Part shown: piece by piece, positions 16,860 through 25,951 of the stretch
Numbering within the stretch: position 1 is the first letter of the stretch
How the letters are laid out: each line of letters starts with the position of its first letter
Position numbers and translations under genes: made by a program
Assembly (NCBI RefSeq): GCF_900141795.1
Contig: NZ_FSRE01000003.1
Span: forward strand, 124,001 to 188,000
Length of the DNA: 64,000 nucleotides
Source of the DNA: Sulfurivirga caldicuralii
GTDB taxonomy: Bacteria > Pseudomonadota > Gammaproteobacteria > Thiomicrospirales > Thiomicrospiraceae
Direction: 5' to 3'
Notes under the pieces: model-generated
The model's database searches: none
What the model was told of the DNA's origin: nothing
What the model saw: only the letters and a program-made list of their open reading frames with translations

Positions 16860-17984
16860 TTAGTGCCCACCCATGCACAGGATATCCGGGCGCTCTTCCC
16901 CCTGAGATGCCAGATGCTCCAGCGCCGCCTGCAGACGGGCGCTCACGTCTTCAAGACGCAGCAGCGTCTCCAGCGCCTGCTCCTGATCCCCGGCCAGCCA
17001 CGCCTCGACCAACCGGCGCCCGAGCACGTGCATCTCGTTATGAATGGGCTCGATTTCCGCGTAACCCGGCAGCTGACTGTAGCAGTCGCGGCCCTCGCCT
17101 TCGTAATACCACTTGCCGAGACGGGACGCCTTGGGATTGTCAACATCTTCCGGCCGCAGGTCATTGCGCAGGCCTAGCATCAGGCGGTACAGCTCCATCT
17201 TGTAGATCAGATGGTCGATCTTGGCATTCATGATAAAACTGCGTAGCGCGCCGGCCGTCACCGTCTGTTCGATCTGAGTTGAGGTCTGTAGCATCTGCCC
17301 CAGGTTTTGGCTGGCCTGCTGCGCTGTTTCGTTGAGACGTTCGCTTTCAGAGGCCACATCACGCATTCTTCTGCGCGCCGCGCCCACCTCCTGCTGCACC
17401 AGCTGAATCAGACGGGAAATATCCGCAGTGGCATTGGCTGTGCGGCCCGACAGCGCTCGCACCTCGTCCGCCACCACGGCAAAACCGCGACCGTGTTCCC
17501 CGGCACGGGCCGCTTCGATGGCGGCATTCAGGGCCAGCAGGTTGGTCTGCTCGGAAATGTCCTCGATCATGGTGAGGATGCTGCCAATCTCCTCAGCACG
17601 CTGCTTGAGCGTATCCACTGCGCCAGCCGTTTCTGTAGCCTCCTGCGACAGTTTGAGGATACGCGCACCCATGTCATTAATATCCCGCTGAGCCTGACTG
17701 GACAGCTTGGCGCTGTTGACCACATCCTGCTTGCCGACGGCAAGGCGCTGACCCATGGTAGTCATGCTGCCCTGAAAGTCCTTGCAGCTGCCGTAGAACT
17801 TGTCGTAGGCCTGGCTCATTTTGCGGCAGAAGGGGGTAATGGTCGCTTCCTCATCCTGCACAGCGGCAGGCTGTTGCCGCGCCGCCTCGGCAAGCTGCTG
17901 CTCCAGTTGCCGCTTTTCCGCCTGCAGACGCTCGATTTCCTGACTTAGCTGCTCAATACGAGCCTTTTCCTTGCTGCAAAACAT
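16860..17984 (-). CDS. Soluble methyl-accepting chemotaxis protein with CZB domain
   Basis: A 374-residue cytoplasmic receptor without membrane segments. An N-terminal coiled coil (about 5-45) precedes the chemoreceptor signalling domain, whose hairpin tip is visible as [21 protein letters not shown] (near 137-157) followed by [19 protein letters not shown]. The C terminus is a CZB zinc-binding domain (about 245-350) with [12 protein letters not shown] and [12 protein letters not shown] supplying the His ligands. The position usually held by the zinc-binding Cys in the xCRLGKWY motif is Ser287 here ([13 protein letters not shown]). CZB receptors sense zinc or oxidants. No chemotaxis genes are near. 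Confidence 0.9.
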   Translation of the reverse strand: MFCSKEKARIEQLSQEIERLQAEKRQLEQQLAEAARQQPAAVQDEEATITPFCRKMSQAYDKFYGSCKDFQGSMTTMGQRLAVGKQDVVNSAKLSSQAQRDINDMGARILKLSQEATETAGAVDTLKQRAEEIGSILTMIEDISEQTNLLALNAAIEAARAGEHGRGFAVVADEVRALSGRTANATADISRLIQLVQQEVGAARRRMRDVASESERLNETAQQASQNLGQMLQTSTQIEQTVTAGALRSFIMNAKIDHLIYKMELYRLMLGLRNDLRPEDVDNPKASRLGKWYYEGEGRDCYSQLPGYAEIEPIHNEMHVLGRRLVEAWLAGDQEQALETLLRLEDVSARLQAALEHLASQGEERPDILCMGGH

Positions 17985-18072
17985 GATTCAGATGCACCTC
18001 TCTGCTTTCAGGTGCCGCTCACGGGGTGCGGCCACCTTATATTTATCTGCTTCCAAGAGCGCAAAGCACATC

Positions 18073-18663
18073 TCATGCCAGCTTTACCGCCCGCGATACC
18101 GTGTAATCCCGTCCCTGCTTGACCTTCTTGTAGTCCCCGAAAATCTCCGCCATGTAGCGCTTCATGAACTGACGCAGACCATTGATGGTCACCACCACCA
18201 TCTGCCCGCCCGGTTCCAGACGCTGATAACTGTCCCACAGCAGAATGGTCAGCAGCTCCTTGCCCACCTTGGCCGGTATGTTGGAGACCACGGTGGTAAA
18301 TCGCTGCCCTTCGGGCACGTGGGAGAGGCCGTTGGATAGATAGGCCCGGGCATTGGCCAGCCCATTGATCTGCGCATTGCGGTTGGCGTACTCCACGGCG
18401 ACAAAATCCTTATCCACCATATGCACTTCGCCACGCGGTGCCTGCGCCGCAATGGCCAGCCCCAGCGGCCCATAGCCACAGCCGATATCCAGCGCCACCT
18501 CGTCCTCGCGCACATCCAGGTGCCTGAGCAGCAGCGCCGTGCCGCTGTCGATCTGACGCGGGCTGAACAGGCCCCAGGTACTGTGAAAGTTCATGGAGCG
18601 ACCGGCCAGTTCGGTTTCAAACACTATGTCCTGCTTCAGCTGCGCAATGGTTGCTGCGTCCAT
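18073..18663 (-). CDS. RsmC-like class I SAM-dependent methyltransferase
   Basis: A 196-residue methyltransferase of the small (MTS) domain type. SAM-binding motif I is LDIGCGYGPLGLAIA, the acidic motif II is VHMVDKDFVAVEYANRNA, and the catalytic NPP-like motif reads SNIPAKVG, so the usual second proline position differs. It is shorter than RsmC, lacking the duplicated N-terminal half, and resembles standalone COG2813 proteins that may methylate rRNA guanine. I chose the ATG preceded by AGGAG at nine bases. It is divergent from rep. Confidence 0.85.
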   Translation of the reverse strand: MDAATIAQLKQDIVFETELAGRSMNFHSTWGLFSPRQIDSGTALLLRHLDVREDEVALDIGCGYGPLGLAIAAQAPRGEVHMVDKDFVAVEYANRNAQINGLANARAYLSNGLSHVPEGQRFTTVVSNIPAKVGKELLTILLWDSYQRLEPGGQMVVVTINGLRQFMKRYMAEIFGDYKKVKQGRDYTVSRAVKLA

Positions 18664-18978
18664 TTCTTCCATTCTCCTGATTGATGAGGGCCCTGGTACC
18701 GCCACAGTGCCGCTGTGCGCCTCGCGTTGCTGGGGCATGATGGCCGCAGATGCAAGGCGCGCGCCGCAGGGTCTGGTGGGGCCAAATTCAAGGCGCGTAA
18801 CGTGGCAGATGCGGCCATATTGCCGCAACCTGGTGGGACAAGGGCGATTTTAGCCCAATGCAGCGCTTGCGGTATCACAGGCCGTATGCCGAGAGAGCAC
18901 CTTTTGCCCAGAATGGACAAATCGCCCCTGTCGCGAGCGTGCAGCGGTGCAGTGGCGGTGCCGTATAATGAGCCGCCT
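18664..18978. other. Divergent intergenic region between methyltransferase and rep
   Basis: About 315 bases with no convincing gene, although the rep frame stays open across it. The sequence GGCGCG recurs (AAGGCGCGCGCC and CAAGGCGCGTAACG). A perfect -10 hexamer TATAAT at 18964-18969 lies only nine bases before the rep ATG. No clear -35 for it is visible. Confidence 0.6.
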
Positions 18979-21021
18979 ATGCAAAGTCTCAATCCCCAAC
19001 AACGTCAGGCCGTTCTGGAAACCGAGCGCCCACTGCTGGTCATCGCCGGGGCCGGTTCCGGCAAGACGCGCGTCATCACCCTCAAGATTGCCCACCTGGT
19101 GAGGGACAAGGGCGTTTCACCGCGCAACATCTATGCCGTCACCTTCACCAACAAGGCAGCACGGGAGATGAAGGAGCGGGTAGCGGCGCTGATGCAGGAT
19201 ACGCCGCCCAAGGGGCTGAATGTTTCCACCTTCCACACGCTGGGGCTGCGCTTTTTGCGGGAAGAGGGTCACCATGTGGGCCTGAAGGCCAACTTCACCA
19301 TCATGGATGCGGCCGACACGCAGAAACTGCTGGCGGAGCTGCTGAAAAAGCACGAGGTGGATGCCGACGTGATCGCCGCCACGCAGCACGCCATCTCCCG
19401 CTGGAAAAACGCGCTGATTACGCCCGATGCAGCCCTGTCTGCAGCCGAGGACGAAAACGAGCAGTTTCACGCACAGATGTATCTGCGCTATCAACAGCAG
19501 CTCAAGGCCTACAACGCCGTAGACTTCGACGACCTGATCACCTTACCGGCGCAGATCCTCTCCAGCGAAGCCGACGTGCGCCTGCGCTGGCAGAACCGGG
19601 TGCGCTATCTGCTGGTGGACGAATATCAGGACACCAACCGCGCCCAGTATGCGCTGGTGAAGGCGCTGGTAGGCACCGAAGCCCGCTTTACCGTGGTGGG
19701 CGATGACGACCAGTCCATCTACGCGTGGCGCGGCGCCGAGCCGGAAAACATGGCCCTGCTGCAGCAGGATTTCCCCAAACTGCGCGTCATCAAGCTGGAG
19801 CAGAATTACCGCTCCACCAACCGCATTCTGCAGGCGGCCAATGCGCTCATCAGCCACAACCCGCACGTGTTCGAAAAGCGCCTCTGGTCGGAAATTGGGC
19901 TGGGCGATCCGATCCGCGTCCTGCCTACAGAGGATGAACAGGGCGAAGCCGAACGGGTCGCCACGGAAATTCAGGTGCACAAGTTCAAGCACCAGACCCG
20001 CTGGGAGGACTACGCCATCCTCTACCGCAGCAACCATCAGGCACGCGCGCTGGAGCAAGCGCTGCGCGAACTCAACATCCCCTATGTGGTCTCCGGCGGG
20101 CAGAGCTTTTTTGATCGCGCCGAAATCAAGGACGTGCTCGCCTACCTGCGGCTGGTGGTCAATCCTGAAGACGACGCCGCCTTTCTGCGCATCGTCAACA
20201 CGCCGCGGCGCGAAATCGGTGCCGGTACCCTGCAGAAGCTGGGCCACTACGCCCAGAACCGCAACACCTGCCTCGCCTATGTCTGCAGCGAAGTGGGCCT
20301 GTCTGCCGTACTGGACGCCCGCCGCCTGCAGCGCGTGCACGCCTTTGGCGAACAGCTGATGAACTGGATTCGGACCGCCGACAACGCTGCGGGCAATGAG
20401 GTGCTGCCCTTTATCCGCCAGCTGCTGGAAGACATCGAATACGACGAATGGCTGCGCGAAACCGCCAGTTCCCCCGCCCAGGCGGAACGGCGCATGGCAA
20501 ACGTGCGCGACCTGCTGCTGTGGATCGAGCGCCTCATCGCCAAGGCGCAGGAAGAGGATCAGAAGGACCTCAGCCTCGCCGACATCATCAACCACCTCTC
20601 GCTGATCGACATCCTCGACCGCCAGCAGGGCGAAAAGGCGGTCAACGCGGTCAGCCTGATGACCCTGCATGCCGCCAAGGGGCTGGAGTTCCCCCACGTC
20701 TATCTGGTCGGCATGGAAGAAGAGCTGCTGCCCCACCGCGAAAATCTGGAATCCCCGGGGCTGGAAGAGGAGCGCCGCCTCGCCTACGTGGGCATCACCC
20801 GCGCACAGCGCAGCCTCACCCTCACCTACGCCCGCAAGCGCCGCCGCTATGGCGAGGATATCACCCCCGAACCCAGCCGCTTCCTATTCGAAATTCCTGA
20901 CGAACACCTGGAATGGGAAGGGCGTCCGGGTCAGCAGAGCGATCCCGAAGCCGCCAAAGCCAGGGGCATGGATCATCTGGCTACCCTCAAAGCCATGCTG
21001 GCCCAAAGCAAGGAAGCCTGA
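18979..21021 (+). CDS. rep: ATP-dependent DNA helicase Rep
   Basis: A 680-residue superfamily 1A 3'-5' helicase that helps replication forks pass bound proteins. Motifs in order: LNPQQRQAV, Walker A AGAGSGKT (23-30), VTFTNKAAREMKERV, STFHTLGLRFL, Walker B LLVDEYQDTN (near 214), GDDDQSIYAWRGA, EQNYRST, VSLMTLHAAKGLEFPHV and EERRLAYVGITRAQ. Rep rather than UvrD is indicated by ANALISHNPHVFEKRLWSE and the ending HLATLKAMLAQ. The start matches E. coli Rep. There is no good ribosome site: a TATAAT hexamer sits nine bases upstream, so the mRNA may be nearly leaderless. Confidence 0.95.
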   Translation: MQSLNPQQRQAVLETERPLLVIAGAGSGKTRVITLKIAHLVRDKGVSPRNIYAVTFTNKAAREMKERVAALMQDTPPKGLNVSTFHTLGLRFLREEGHHVGLKANFTIMDAADTQKLLAELLKKHEVDADVIAATQHAISRWKNALITPDAALSAAEDENEQFHAQMYLRYQQQLKAYNAVDFDDLITLPAQILSSEADVRLRWQNRVRYLLVDEYQDTNRAQYALVKALVGTEARFTVVGDDDQSIYAWRGAEPENMALLQQDFPKLRVIKLEQNYRSTNRILQAANALISHNPHVFEKRLWSEIGLGDPIRVLPTEDEQGEAERVATEIQVHKFKHQTRWEDYAILYRSNHQARALEQALRELNIPYVVSGGQSFFDRAEIKDVLAYLRLVVNPEDDAAFLRIVNTPRREIGAGTLQKLGHYAQNRNTCLAYVCSEVGLSAVLDARRLQRVHAFGEQLMNWIRTADNAAGNEVLPFIRQLLEDIEYDEWLRETASSPAQAERRMANVRDLLLWIERLIAKAQEEDQKDLSLADIINHLSLIDILDRQQGEKAVNAVSLMTLHAAKGLEFPHVYLVGMEEELLPHRENLESPGLEEERRLAYVGITRAQRSLTLTYARKRRRYGEDITPEPSRFLFEIPDEHLEWEGRPGQQSDPEAAKARGMDHLATLKAMLAQSKEA

Positions 21022-21305
21022 AGAAGACCCGTGCAGGCCCCTTCGCAAAAGCGCTGAAGGGTCGCAACAGGAACGACCCGGTTCAAGACGACAAGACGCA
21101 GGGAATGTGAGAGGGTCGCTCCATGCGGGCGTGGTGCAACAATGGGTTCGGAATCGCCCTGTCCCTGCGAGCTGCAGCATAAAGGCGACCGCTTCGCGTT
21201 GGACGTCATGCGTTGGTAGTGCCTATGGCTGCGCTGCCCACCCTGAATCTGCTACCATCTAGCGAGCAACGCGAGCGCATTCAAAGTTTCTTCGGAGATG
21301 CCCTT

Positions 21306-22520
21306 ATGGCCTGTGACAACTTTATCCCCGCCCTGCCGTTTTCGCTGACCCCATTCAATCTCGCCCAGCTGCCCGCGTTGCGGTTTGGCCCCGGCATCCG
21401 CGATCAGTTGGCCGCGTATGTCGCCAAAATCAGCCGAAAACCGCTCATTGTGGCCTCCCCGAGCGTTCTGGCCAGCCAATTCGGACAACAGTTTTTGCGC
21501 GATCTGAAAAAAGTCGGGGACCCCCCTGTGGAAACGGTCAGCGGAGAACCCAGTCCGGAGCTGGTGGACGCTATCGTGGCGCGCACGCCGGCCGACGTGG
21601 ACTGGGTCATCGGCATTGGCGGCGGCAGCGTGCTGGATACGGCCAAGGCGGTCGCGGGGCTGCTACCCACGCGCACTTCAGTGATGGACTACCTGGAAGG
21701 TGTCGGTGCCGGCAAGCTGTTTCCCGGTGTCACGATCCCCTGGCTGGCTGTCCCCACCACGGCCGGCACCGGCTCCGAAACCACCAAGAATGCCGTCCTG
21801 TCCCGTCTGGGCGAATTCAAGAAGTCCTTCCGCCACGACACTCTGCTGGCCAAAGAGGCCTGGCTCGACCCCCTCTTTCTCGAAACCCTGCCCCGCGAGG
21901 TGCTGCACAGCACCGGCATGGACGCCTTTGCCCAACTGCTGGAGTCCTACACCACGCGCAAGGCCAACCCCATTACCGATGCGCTGGCATGGCACGGCAT
22001 GCAGCTGTGGCTCAATGCCTTTGAGCAGATCGAGCGCGGCGACGCCTATCAGAAACTGGATGCCTACGGCTGGCTCATGCTGGCGGCATCGCTGTCCGGC
22101 ATTACCCTCGCCAATGCCGGGCTGGGGGCCGTGCACGGTCTGGCCGGTCCCATCGGTGCCTTCTTCGAAGCGCCGCACGGTGCCGTATGCGCGGCGCTGC
22201 TGGCACCCGTGACCGCCGCCAACATCCGTGCCCTCATGGCCAGTGACGAGCCCGCACACCAGCAGACCCTGCACAAGTACGCACAGGTGGGGCGACTGCT
22301 GACCCACCGCCCCGAACTGAACGATCGAGAAGCACTTGAGGCCCTGGTGGAAGCACTGGAAACGCTCAACCGCCAGTATGGCCCCGGCAATCTGGCACGC
22401 TATGGCATCACCCCGGACACCATTGAACCGGTCATCCAGAATTGCCGCGCCGGCTCCATGCTCGGGAATCCGGTGGTGCTCTCCGACGAGGCACTGATTA
22501 ACGCCATGACTCGCCAATAA
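21306..22520 (+). CDS. Iron-containing alcohol dehydrogenase family protein
   Basis: A 404-residue group III dehydrogenase. The NAD-binding segment is IGIGGGSVLDTAKAVAG (near 103-118), followed by PTTAGTGSETTKNAV. Metal-binding histidines are in GLGAVHGLAGPIGAFFEAPHGAVCAALL. I start at the ATG with GGAG eight bases upstream; an in-frame codon 31 residues earlier is less likely. Residues 68-74 (KKVGDPP) are encoded by a copy of the dispersed repeat, inside the N-terminal nucleotide-binding half. The substrate is unknown. The 284 bases between rep and this gene hold small inverted repeats (GGGTCG/CGACCC near 21059-21079) but no gene. Confidence 0.88.
   Translation: MACDNFIPALPFSLTPFNLAQLPALRFGPGIRDQLAAYVAKISRKPLIVASPSVLASQFGQQFLRDLKKVGDPPVETVSGEPSPELVDAIVARTPADVDWVIGIGGGSVLDTAKAVAGLLPTRTSVMDYLEGVGAGKLFPGVTIPWLAVPTTAGTGSETTKNAVLSRLGEFKKSFRHDTLLAKEAWLDPLFLETLPREVLHSTGMDAFAQLLESYTTRKANPITDALAWHGMQLWLNAFEQIERGDAYQKLDAYGWLMLAASLSGITLANAGLGAVHGLAGPIGAFFEAPHGAVCAALLAPVTAANIRALMASDEPAHQQTLHKYAQVGRLLTHRPELNDREALEALVEALETLNRQYGPGNLARYGITPDTIEPVIQNCRAGSMLGNPVVLSDEALINAMTRQ
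21507..21526 (+). repeat. Dispersed GTCGGGGACC repeat inside the alcohol dehydrogenase gene
   Basis: AAAAAAGTCGGGGACCCCCC lies in frame within the coding region and encodes KKVGDPP at residues 68-74. The orientation and frame are the same as in the two other intragenic copies. Confidence 0.9.
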
Positions 22521-22545
22521 AAAACCCGCCGTCCCGGCGGGTTTT
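22517..22545. terminator. Bidirectional terminator between the dehydrogenase and TolC genes
   Basis: AAAACCCGCCGTCCCGGCGGGTTTT forms a GC-rich stem with A/T runs on both sides. It directly follows the dehydrogenase stop and lies 22 bases beyond the convergent tolC-like stop. Confidence 0.9.
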
Positions 22546-22566
22546 AGCGCGGTAGAAACACTTCGC

Positions 22567-23898
22567 TCATTCTTTCAGATAGCTGGACTCCACTTCAGCC
22601 TTTTCCGCTGCTGTTTTAACATCGTAGTTGATTTTAAGCATGTCCAGCAGATGTCCCATATCCGCCACTACGCGATACTGCGCCTGCAGCAGGTCATAGC
22701 GGGTTTCGGTCATCTTGGTAAGCGCCTGGTTGTACTCGTTTTCGGTATTGAGCAGATCCAGCAGTGAGCGACGCCCCAGCGCAAATTGCTTGCGGTAGCC
22801 AAGTAGCGTGCTACGAGTCAGCTGAATGTGCTGGTCCAGATACTGCAGCTGGTTCTGCGCCATGGTCATGGTATCCCAGGCATAGCGCAGGTCCTCCATC
22901 ACCTCACGGCGCGCGCGGTTGCGAATTTCCATGGCCTGCTGATAAAGCGCAACCGTGCTCTTGTATTTGGCCTCATCGGCACCGCCCTTGTACAGGTTGT
23001 AGTTCATGCGCACCATGGCCTGGAAGTCTTCCGTGCTACCCTTGACACCATTTGTATTCCGATCCCAGCGTTTTTCGACTTCCAGATTGACCGTCGGGTA
23101 GAAGTTCCCCTTGTTGGCAAACGCCTGGGCCTTGGCTTCTGCCACGTCGGCATAGGCAGACAGCAGACGGGGATGATCCGTCAGGGCAATCTTAATGGCA
23201 GTTTCAAGATCGGGCGGTATCTTGTAATCAAATGTTGGCAGACTCAGTTCACGCGGTGCATCATGACCAACCAGACGGTGATAGCGTGCCAGCGCATCCG
23301 CCAGTTTTGACTTCTGCGCCAGCAGGTTGGATTGGGCCAGTGCATAGCGGGCCTTGGCCTGATCCAGCTCCACTTCGTCACTAAGACCGGAATCAAAGCG
23401 CATCTTGATCTGCTGGAAAATCTTCTTGTGGTTTTCCACGTTCAACTTGCCCAGCTGCACCAGCTCCTGCGAACGCAGGATATCCAGATAGGCCTTGGAA
23501 ATTTCCAGCGCAATGTCGCTGACGACCGACTCGGCATACAGCCCCTGGGCATCGAGACGGGCCTGCAGACGCTTGACATTGTTCTGCGTGGCAAAACCGC
23601 GGAACAGGTTCTGCGTCAGCTTGATTGCCAGCTCCTGCCGCGTCAGCCCCTTGGCCTTGCTAACCGTTGGGCTCTTGTATTCCTCGTAGCCAATGCCGGC
23701 ATTCAGGTCAATCTGCAGATAGTAATCGGCCTTGCCTTCGCGAAGGTCGTAACGGTAGGCACGGTACTTGGCCAGCTCTGCCCGTACTTCAGGATTGAGC
23801 TTCAGGCCATCCTTGATGGCTTCCGGCAGCGTATCTGCCCACGTCGAGCAACTGATCAGCAGACCACATACAATTGGAGTAATGGAATATTGACGCAT
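22567..23898 (-). CDS. lapE: TolC/LapE-type outer-membrane channel of a type I secretion system
   Basis: A 443-residue exported protein with signal peptide (about 1-21) and the duplicated TolC helical fold. Typical segments are FRGFATQNNVKRLQARLDAQ, RFDSGLSDEVELDQAKARYALAQSNLLAQ in the first half and RREVMEDLRYAWDTM and FALGRRSLLDLLNTENEYNQAL in the second. It forms the outer-membrane exit for the LapB/LapC transporter encoded just upstream. A 93-base gap after the LuxR-type gene may hold its own promoter. The symbol reflects the neighbourhood; sequence alone says only TolC family. Confidence 0.88.
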   Translation of the reverse strand: MRQYSITPIVCGLLISCSTWADTLPEAIKDGLKLNPEVRAELAKYRAYRYDLREGKADYYLQIDLNAGIGYEEYKSPTVSKAKGLTRQELAIKLTQNLFRGFATQNNVKRLQARLDAQGLYAESVVSDIALEISKAYLDILRSQELVQLGKLNVENHKKIFQQIKMRFDSGLSDEVELDQAKARYALAQSNLLAQKSKLADALARYHRLVGHDAPRELSLPTFDYKIPPDLETAIKIALTDHPRLLSAYADVAEAKAQAFANKGNFYPTVNLEVEKRWDRNTNGVKGSTEDFQAMVRMNYNLYKGGADEAKYKSTVALYQQAMEIRNRARREVMEDLRYAWDTMTMAQNQLQYLDQHIQLTRSTLLGYRKQFALGRRSLLDLLNTENEYNQALTKMTETRYDLLQAQYRVVADMGHLLDMLKINYDVKTAAEKAEVESSYLKE

Positions 23899-23991
23899 GG
23901 TTTCATCCTCTTTGCTTTCGGGATATTTCTAAGCAATCACCGTGCCACAAAATTGACCCAAAAGAACAAAAAGATGAAAGCTTGCCCCAAC

Positions 23992-24597
23992 TTAAGATAT
24001 CGGCGCTTCGCCCCGCAACTTCAGTACAAGGCCCAAACGATCATGCACCCCCATTTTTTCAAACAGATGCTTGATGTGGGTTTTAACCGTTGATTCGGCG
24101 ATAAAGAGCGTCTCGGCAATTTCCGCATTGCTTTTTCCTTCCAGAATCGCCTGAGCAATATCTCGCTCCCGCCGGGTAAGATTTTCGGGCCATTTGATTT
24201 TCGGTTCAGCAGGCGCCAGTGCGGCAACCAGTGACGACAGCACCTCTTCATTCAGCCACACCTGACCACTCTGCAGCGCATCCAGTGCGGACCTGATTCG
24301 ATCCGGGTGCGCCAGCCCATGGATATAGCCATGCCCACCCGCCCGGATAACGGCAACCCCCTGGGCGGGCAAAGGATAGAGCGTCGTCACCAGCACGCGA
24401 TGCCCCTGCCGAGTCAGTGCCTGAATGGTGTCACGATCCGATGGCTCAAGGTCATTGCCCGCCTTGACTTCCAATACCACGATACCGGGCGAGCCTGGCA
24501 CCCGCTTGTCAGACAATAACTCTGCATTGGGTACGACCTTGCCCCAGTGGGATTTCAAACTGGCGCTTTCAAGATCGAGATAGACGGGCTTGCTCAT
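23992..24597 (-). CDS. LuxR-type DNA-binding regulator in the Lap operon
   Basis: A 201-residue regulator. The C-terminal HTH is typical: LTRRERDIAQAILEGKSNAEIAETLFIAESTVKTHIKHLFEKMGV. The N-terminal 120 residues resemble a receiver domain in outline, with VLVTTLYPL and GGHGYIHG, but lack an acidic pocket and an aspartate in the expected LVLLD position (here IVVLEVKAG), so conventional phosphorylation is doubtful. It lies between lapC, three bases upstream, and the tolC-like gene, and probably controls adhesin or secretion genes (inference). Confidence 0.8.
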   Translation of the reverse strand: MSKPVYLDLESASLKSHWGKVVPNAELLSDKRVPGSPGIVVLEVKAGNDLEPSDRDTIQALTRQGHRVLVTTLYPLPAQGVAVIRAGGHGYIHGLAHPDRIRSALDALQSGQVWLNEEVLSSLVAALAPAEPKIKWPENLTRRERDIAQAILEGKSNAEIAETLFIAESTVKTHIKHLFEKMGVHDRLGLVLKLRGEAPIS

Positions 24598-24600
24598 GCC

Positions 24601-25932
24601 TCATTCCTTTAGTGCGTTTTCCTTAACCTTGACAATCGGATTCAGCAGATACTGCAGAATGGTCCGTTTACCAGTAATAATGTCTACCGTCGCTGTCATG
24701 CCCGGCAAAAGCGCCAAGGGGTGTTCCGGGGTACCGAGGTATTTTTTGTCGGTCTTGATACGCACCAGATAGTAACTGTCACCTTTTTCATCGGTAATCG
24801 TATCCGCACTGATGTTGACCACCTTACCCTCCAGTCCACCATAAATGGCAAAGTCATAAGCGGAAAACTTAACCTTGGCGGGCAATCCCGGGCGCAGAAA
24901 GCCGATATCCTGTGGCCGTACGCGCGCTTCGATAATCAGCACATCATCCTCGGGCACGATTTCCACCACCGGGTCGCCCGGTTTGACCACGCCACCGATG
25001 GTGGTCACCAGAACCCGTTTAACGATACCATTAACGGGACTGACCAGATCCGTACGCTGTACCCGCTCCCGCAGCGCTTTCTGGGTTTCCTGTAGCGCCG
25101 CCAGTTCCGACTCGGCATCATTCAGCTCCTGATGGGCCTTGTTTTGGAACTCCTGCTGGATTTTTTTCAACTCGGCACGCGCTTCTCGAATGGAGGCCTG
25201 CAACTTGGGAATGGTGTTCTGAACGTCCTGGAGTTTTGAACGAATATCATTCGCCTCCCGCTTCAACTTGAGCAGGTCCACTTCCGATGCATAGCCACGC
25301 TTTACCAGTGGCTGGGTAATGCGGATTTCCTTTTGAATCAGGTTATAGCTTTCCTGCAGCTGGGCACGCTGATCCTGGGCAGACTTCAACTCCAGCTGGG
25401 CCTGACGGATCTTGGTACTTTGAATATTTTCCTGTGTCTTGAGCTGGGCTAGCTGGCGCTTGTACAGATCAATTTCATTCTGATAAATTTCAGCAAGGCG
25501 AGGGTCACTGGGCAGCTTCAGCTTTAAGGGCTTGTTTTCAACAATGGCACGCAAGCGCGCAATCCGTGCCCGTAATGAAGCCTCCTTGACCAGATTCTCC
25601 CCATAAGAACTGGCAAACTGCGTGCGGTCCAGCCGCATCAGCACCTGTCCCTTTTTCACCTTGTCTCCATCCTTGACGAAGATTTCGCGCACAATGCCGC
25701 CGTCAAAGCTCTGTACCACCTGCAGCTGTGAAGAAGGGATGACACGGCCTTCGGCCTGGACCCGCACATCCACCTGGGCCCAGTTAGCCCACAGCAAAAA
25801 CGCGGCGATCAGAAGGAAGACCGACCAGACCAATAGCTGCGACTTGGTGGTCGGTTTTTCCAGTGCCGCCTGGGCAACACTGTGCACAAATTCCAGATCG
25901 TCATCCCTGGGTGCAGGCATTTTCTCGCTCAT
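24601..25932 (-). CDS. lapC: HlyD/LapC-type membrane fusion protein
   Basis: A 443-residue periplasmic adaptor anchored by one N-terminal membrane segment (about 35-53, LLVWSVFLLIAAFLLWANW). The barrel/lipoyl half begins with VQAEGRVIPSSQLQVVQSFDGGIVREI, a long coiled-coil hairpin spans roughly 110-290, and the C-terminal half holds RVQRTDLVSPVNGIVKRV and GDPVVEIVPEDD. The protein bridges LapB and the TolC-like channel for type I export of a large adhesin. It lies 19 bases after lapB and three before the LuxR-type gene. Confidence 0.92.
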   Translation of the reverse strand: MSEKMPAPRDDDLEFVHSVAQAALEKPTTKSQLLVWSVFLLIAAFLLWANWAQVDVRVQAEGRVIPSSQLQVVQSFDGGIVREIFVKDGDKVKKGQVLMRLDRTQFASSYGENLVKEASLRARIARLRAIVENKPLKLKLPSDPRLAEIYQNEIDLYKRQLAQLKTQENIQSTKIRQAQLELKSAQDQRAQLQESYNLIQKEIRITQPLVKRGYASEVDLLKLKREANDIRSKLQDVQNTIPKLQASIREARAELKKIQQEFQNKAHQELNDAESELAALQETQKALRERVQRTDLVSPVNGIVKRVLVTTIGGVVKPGDPVVEIVPEDDVLIIEARVRPQDIGFLRPGLPAKVKFSAYDFAIYGGLEGKVVNISADTITDEKGDSYYLVRIKTDKKYLGTPEHPLALLPGMTATVDIITGKRTILQYLLNPIVKVKENALKE

Positions 25933-25951
25933 GACCCTGCCCTTCTACCGT

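Noticed and set aside
18715..18978. N-terminal extension of Rep by about 88 residues
   Set aside because: The frame is open, but Rep homologues begin at the chosen Met, and the upstream translation has no similarity to helicases.
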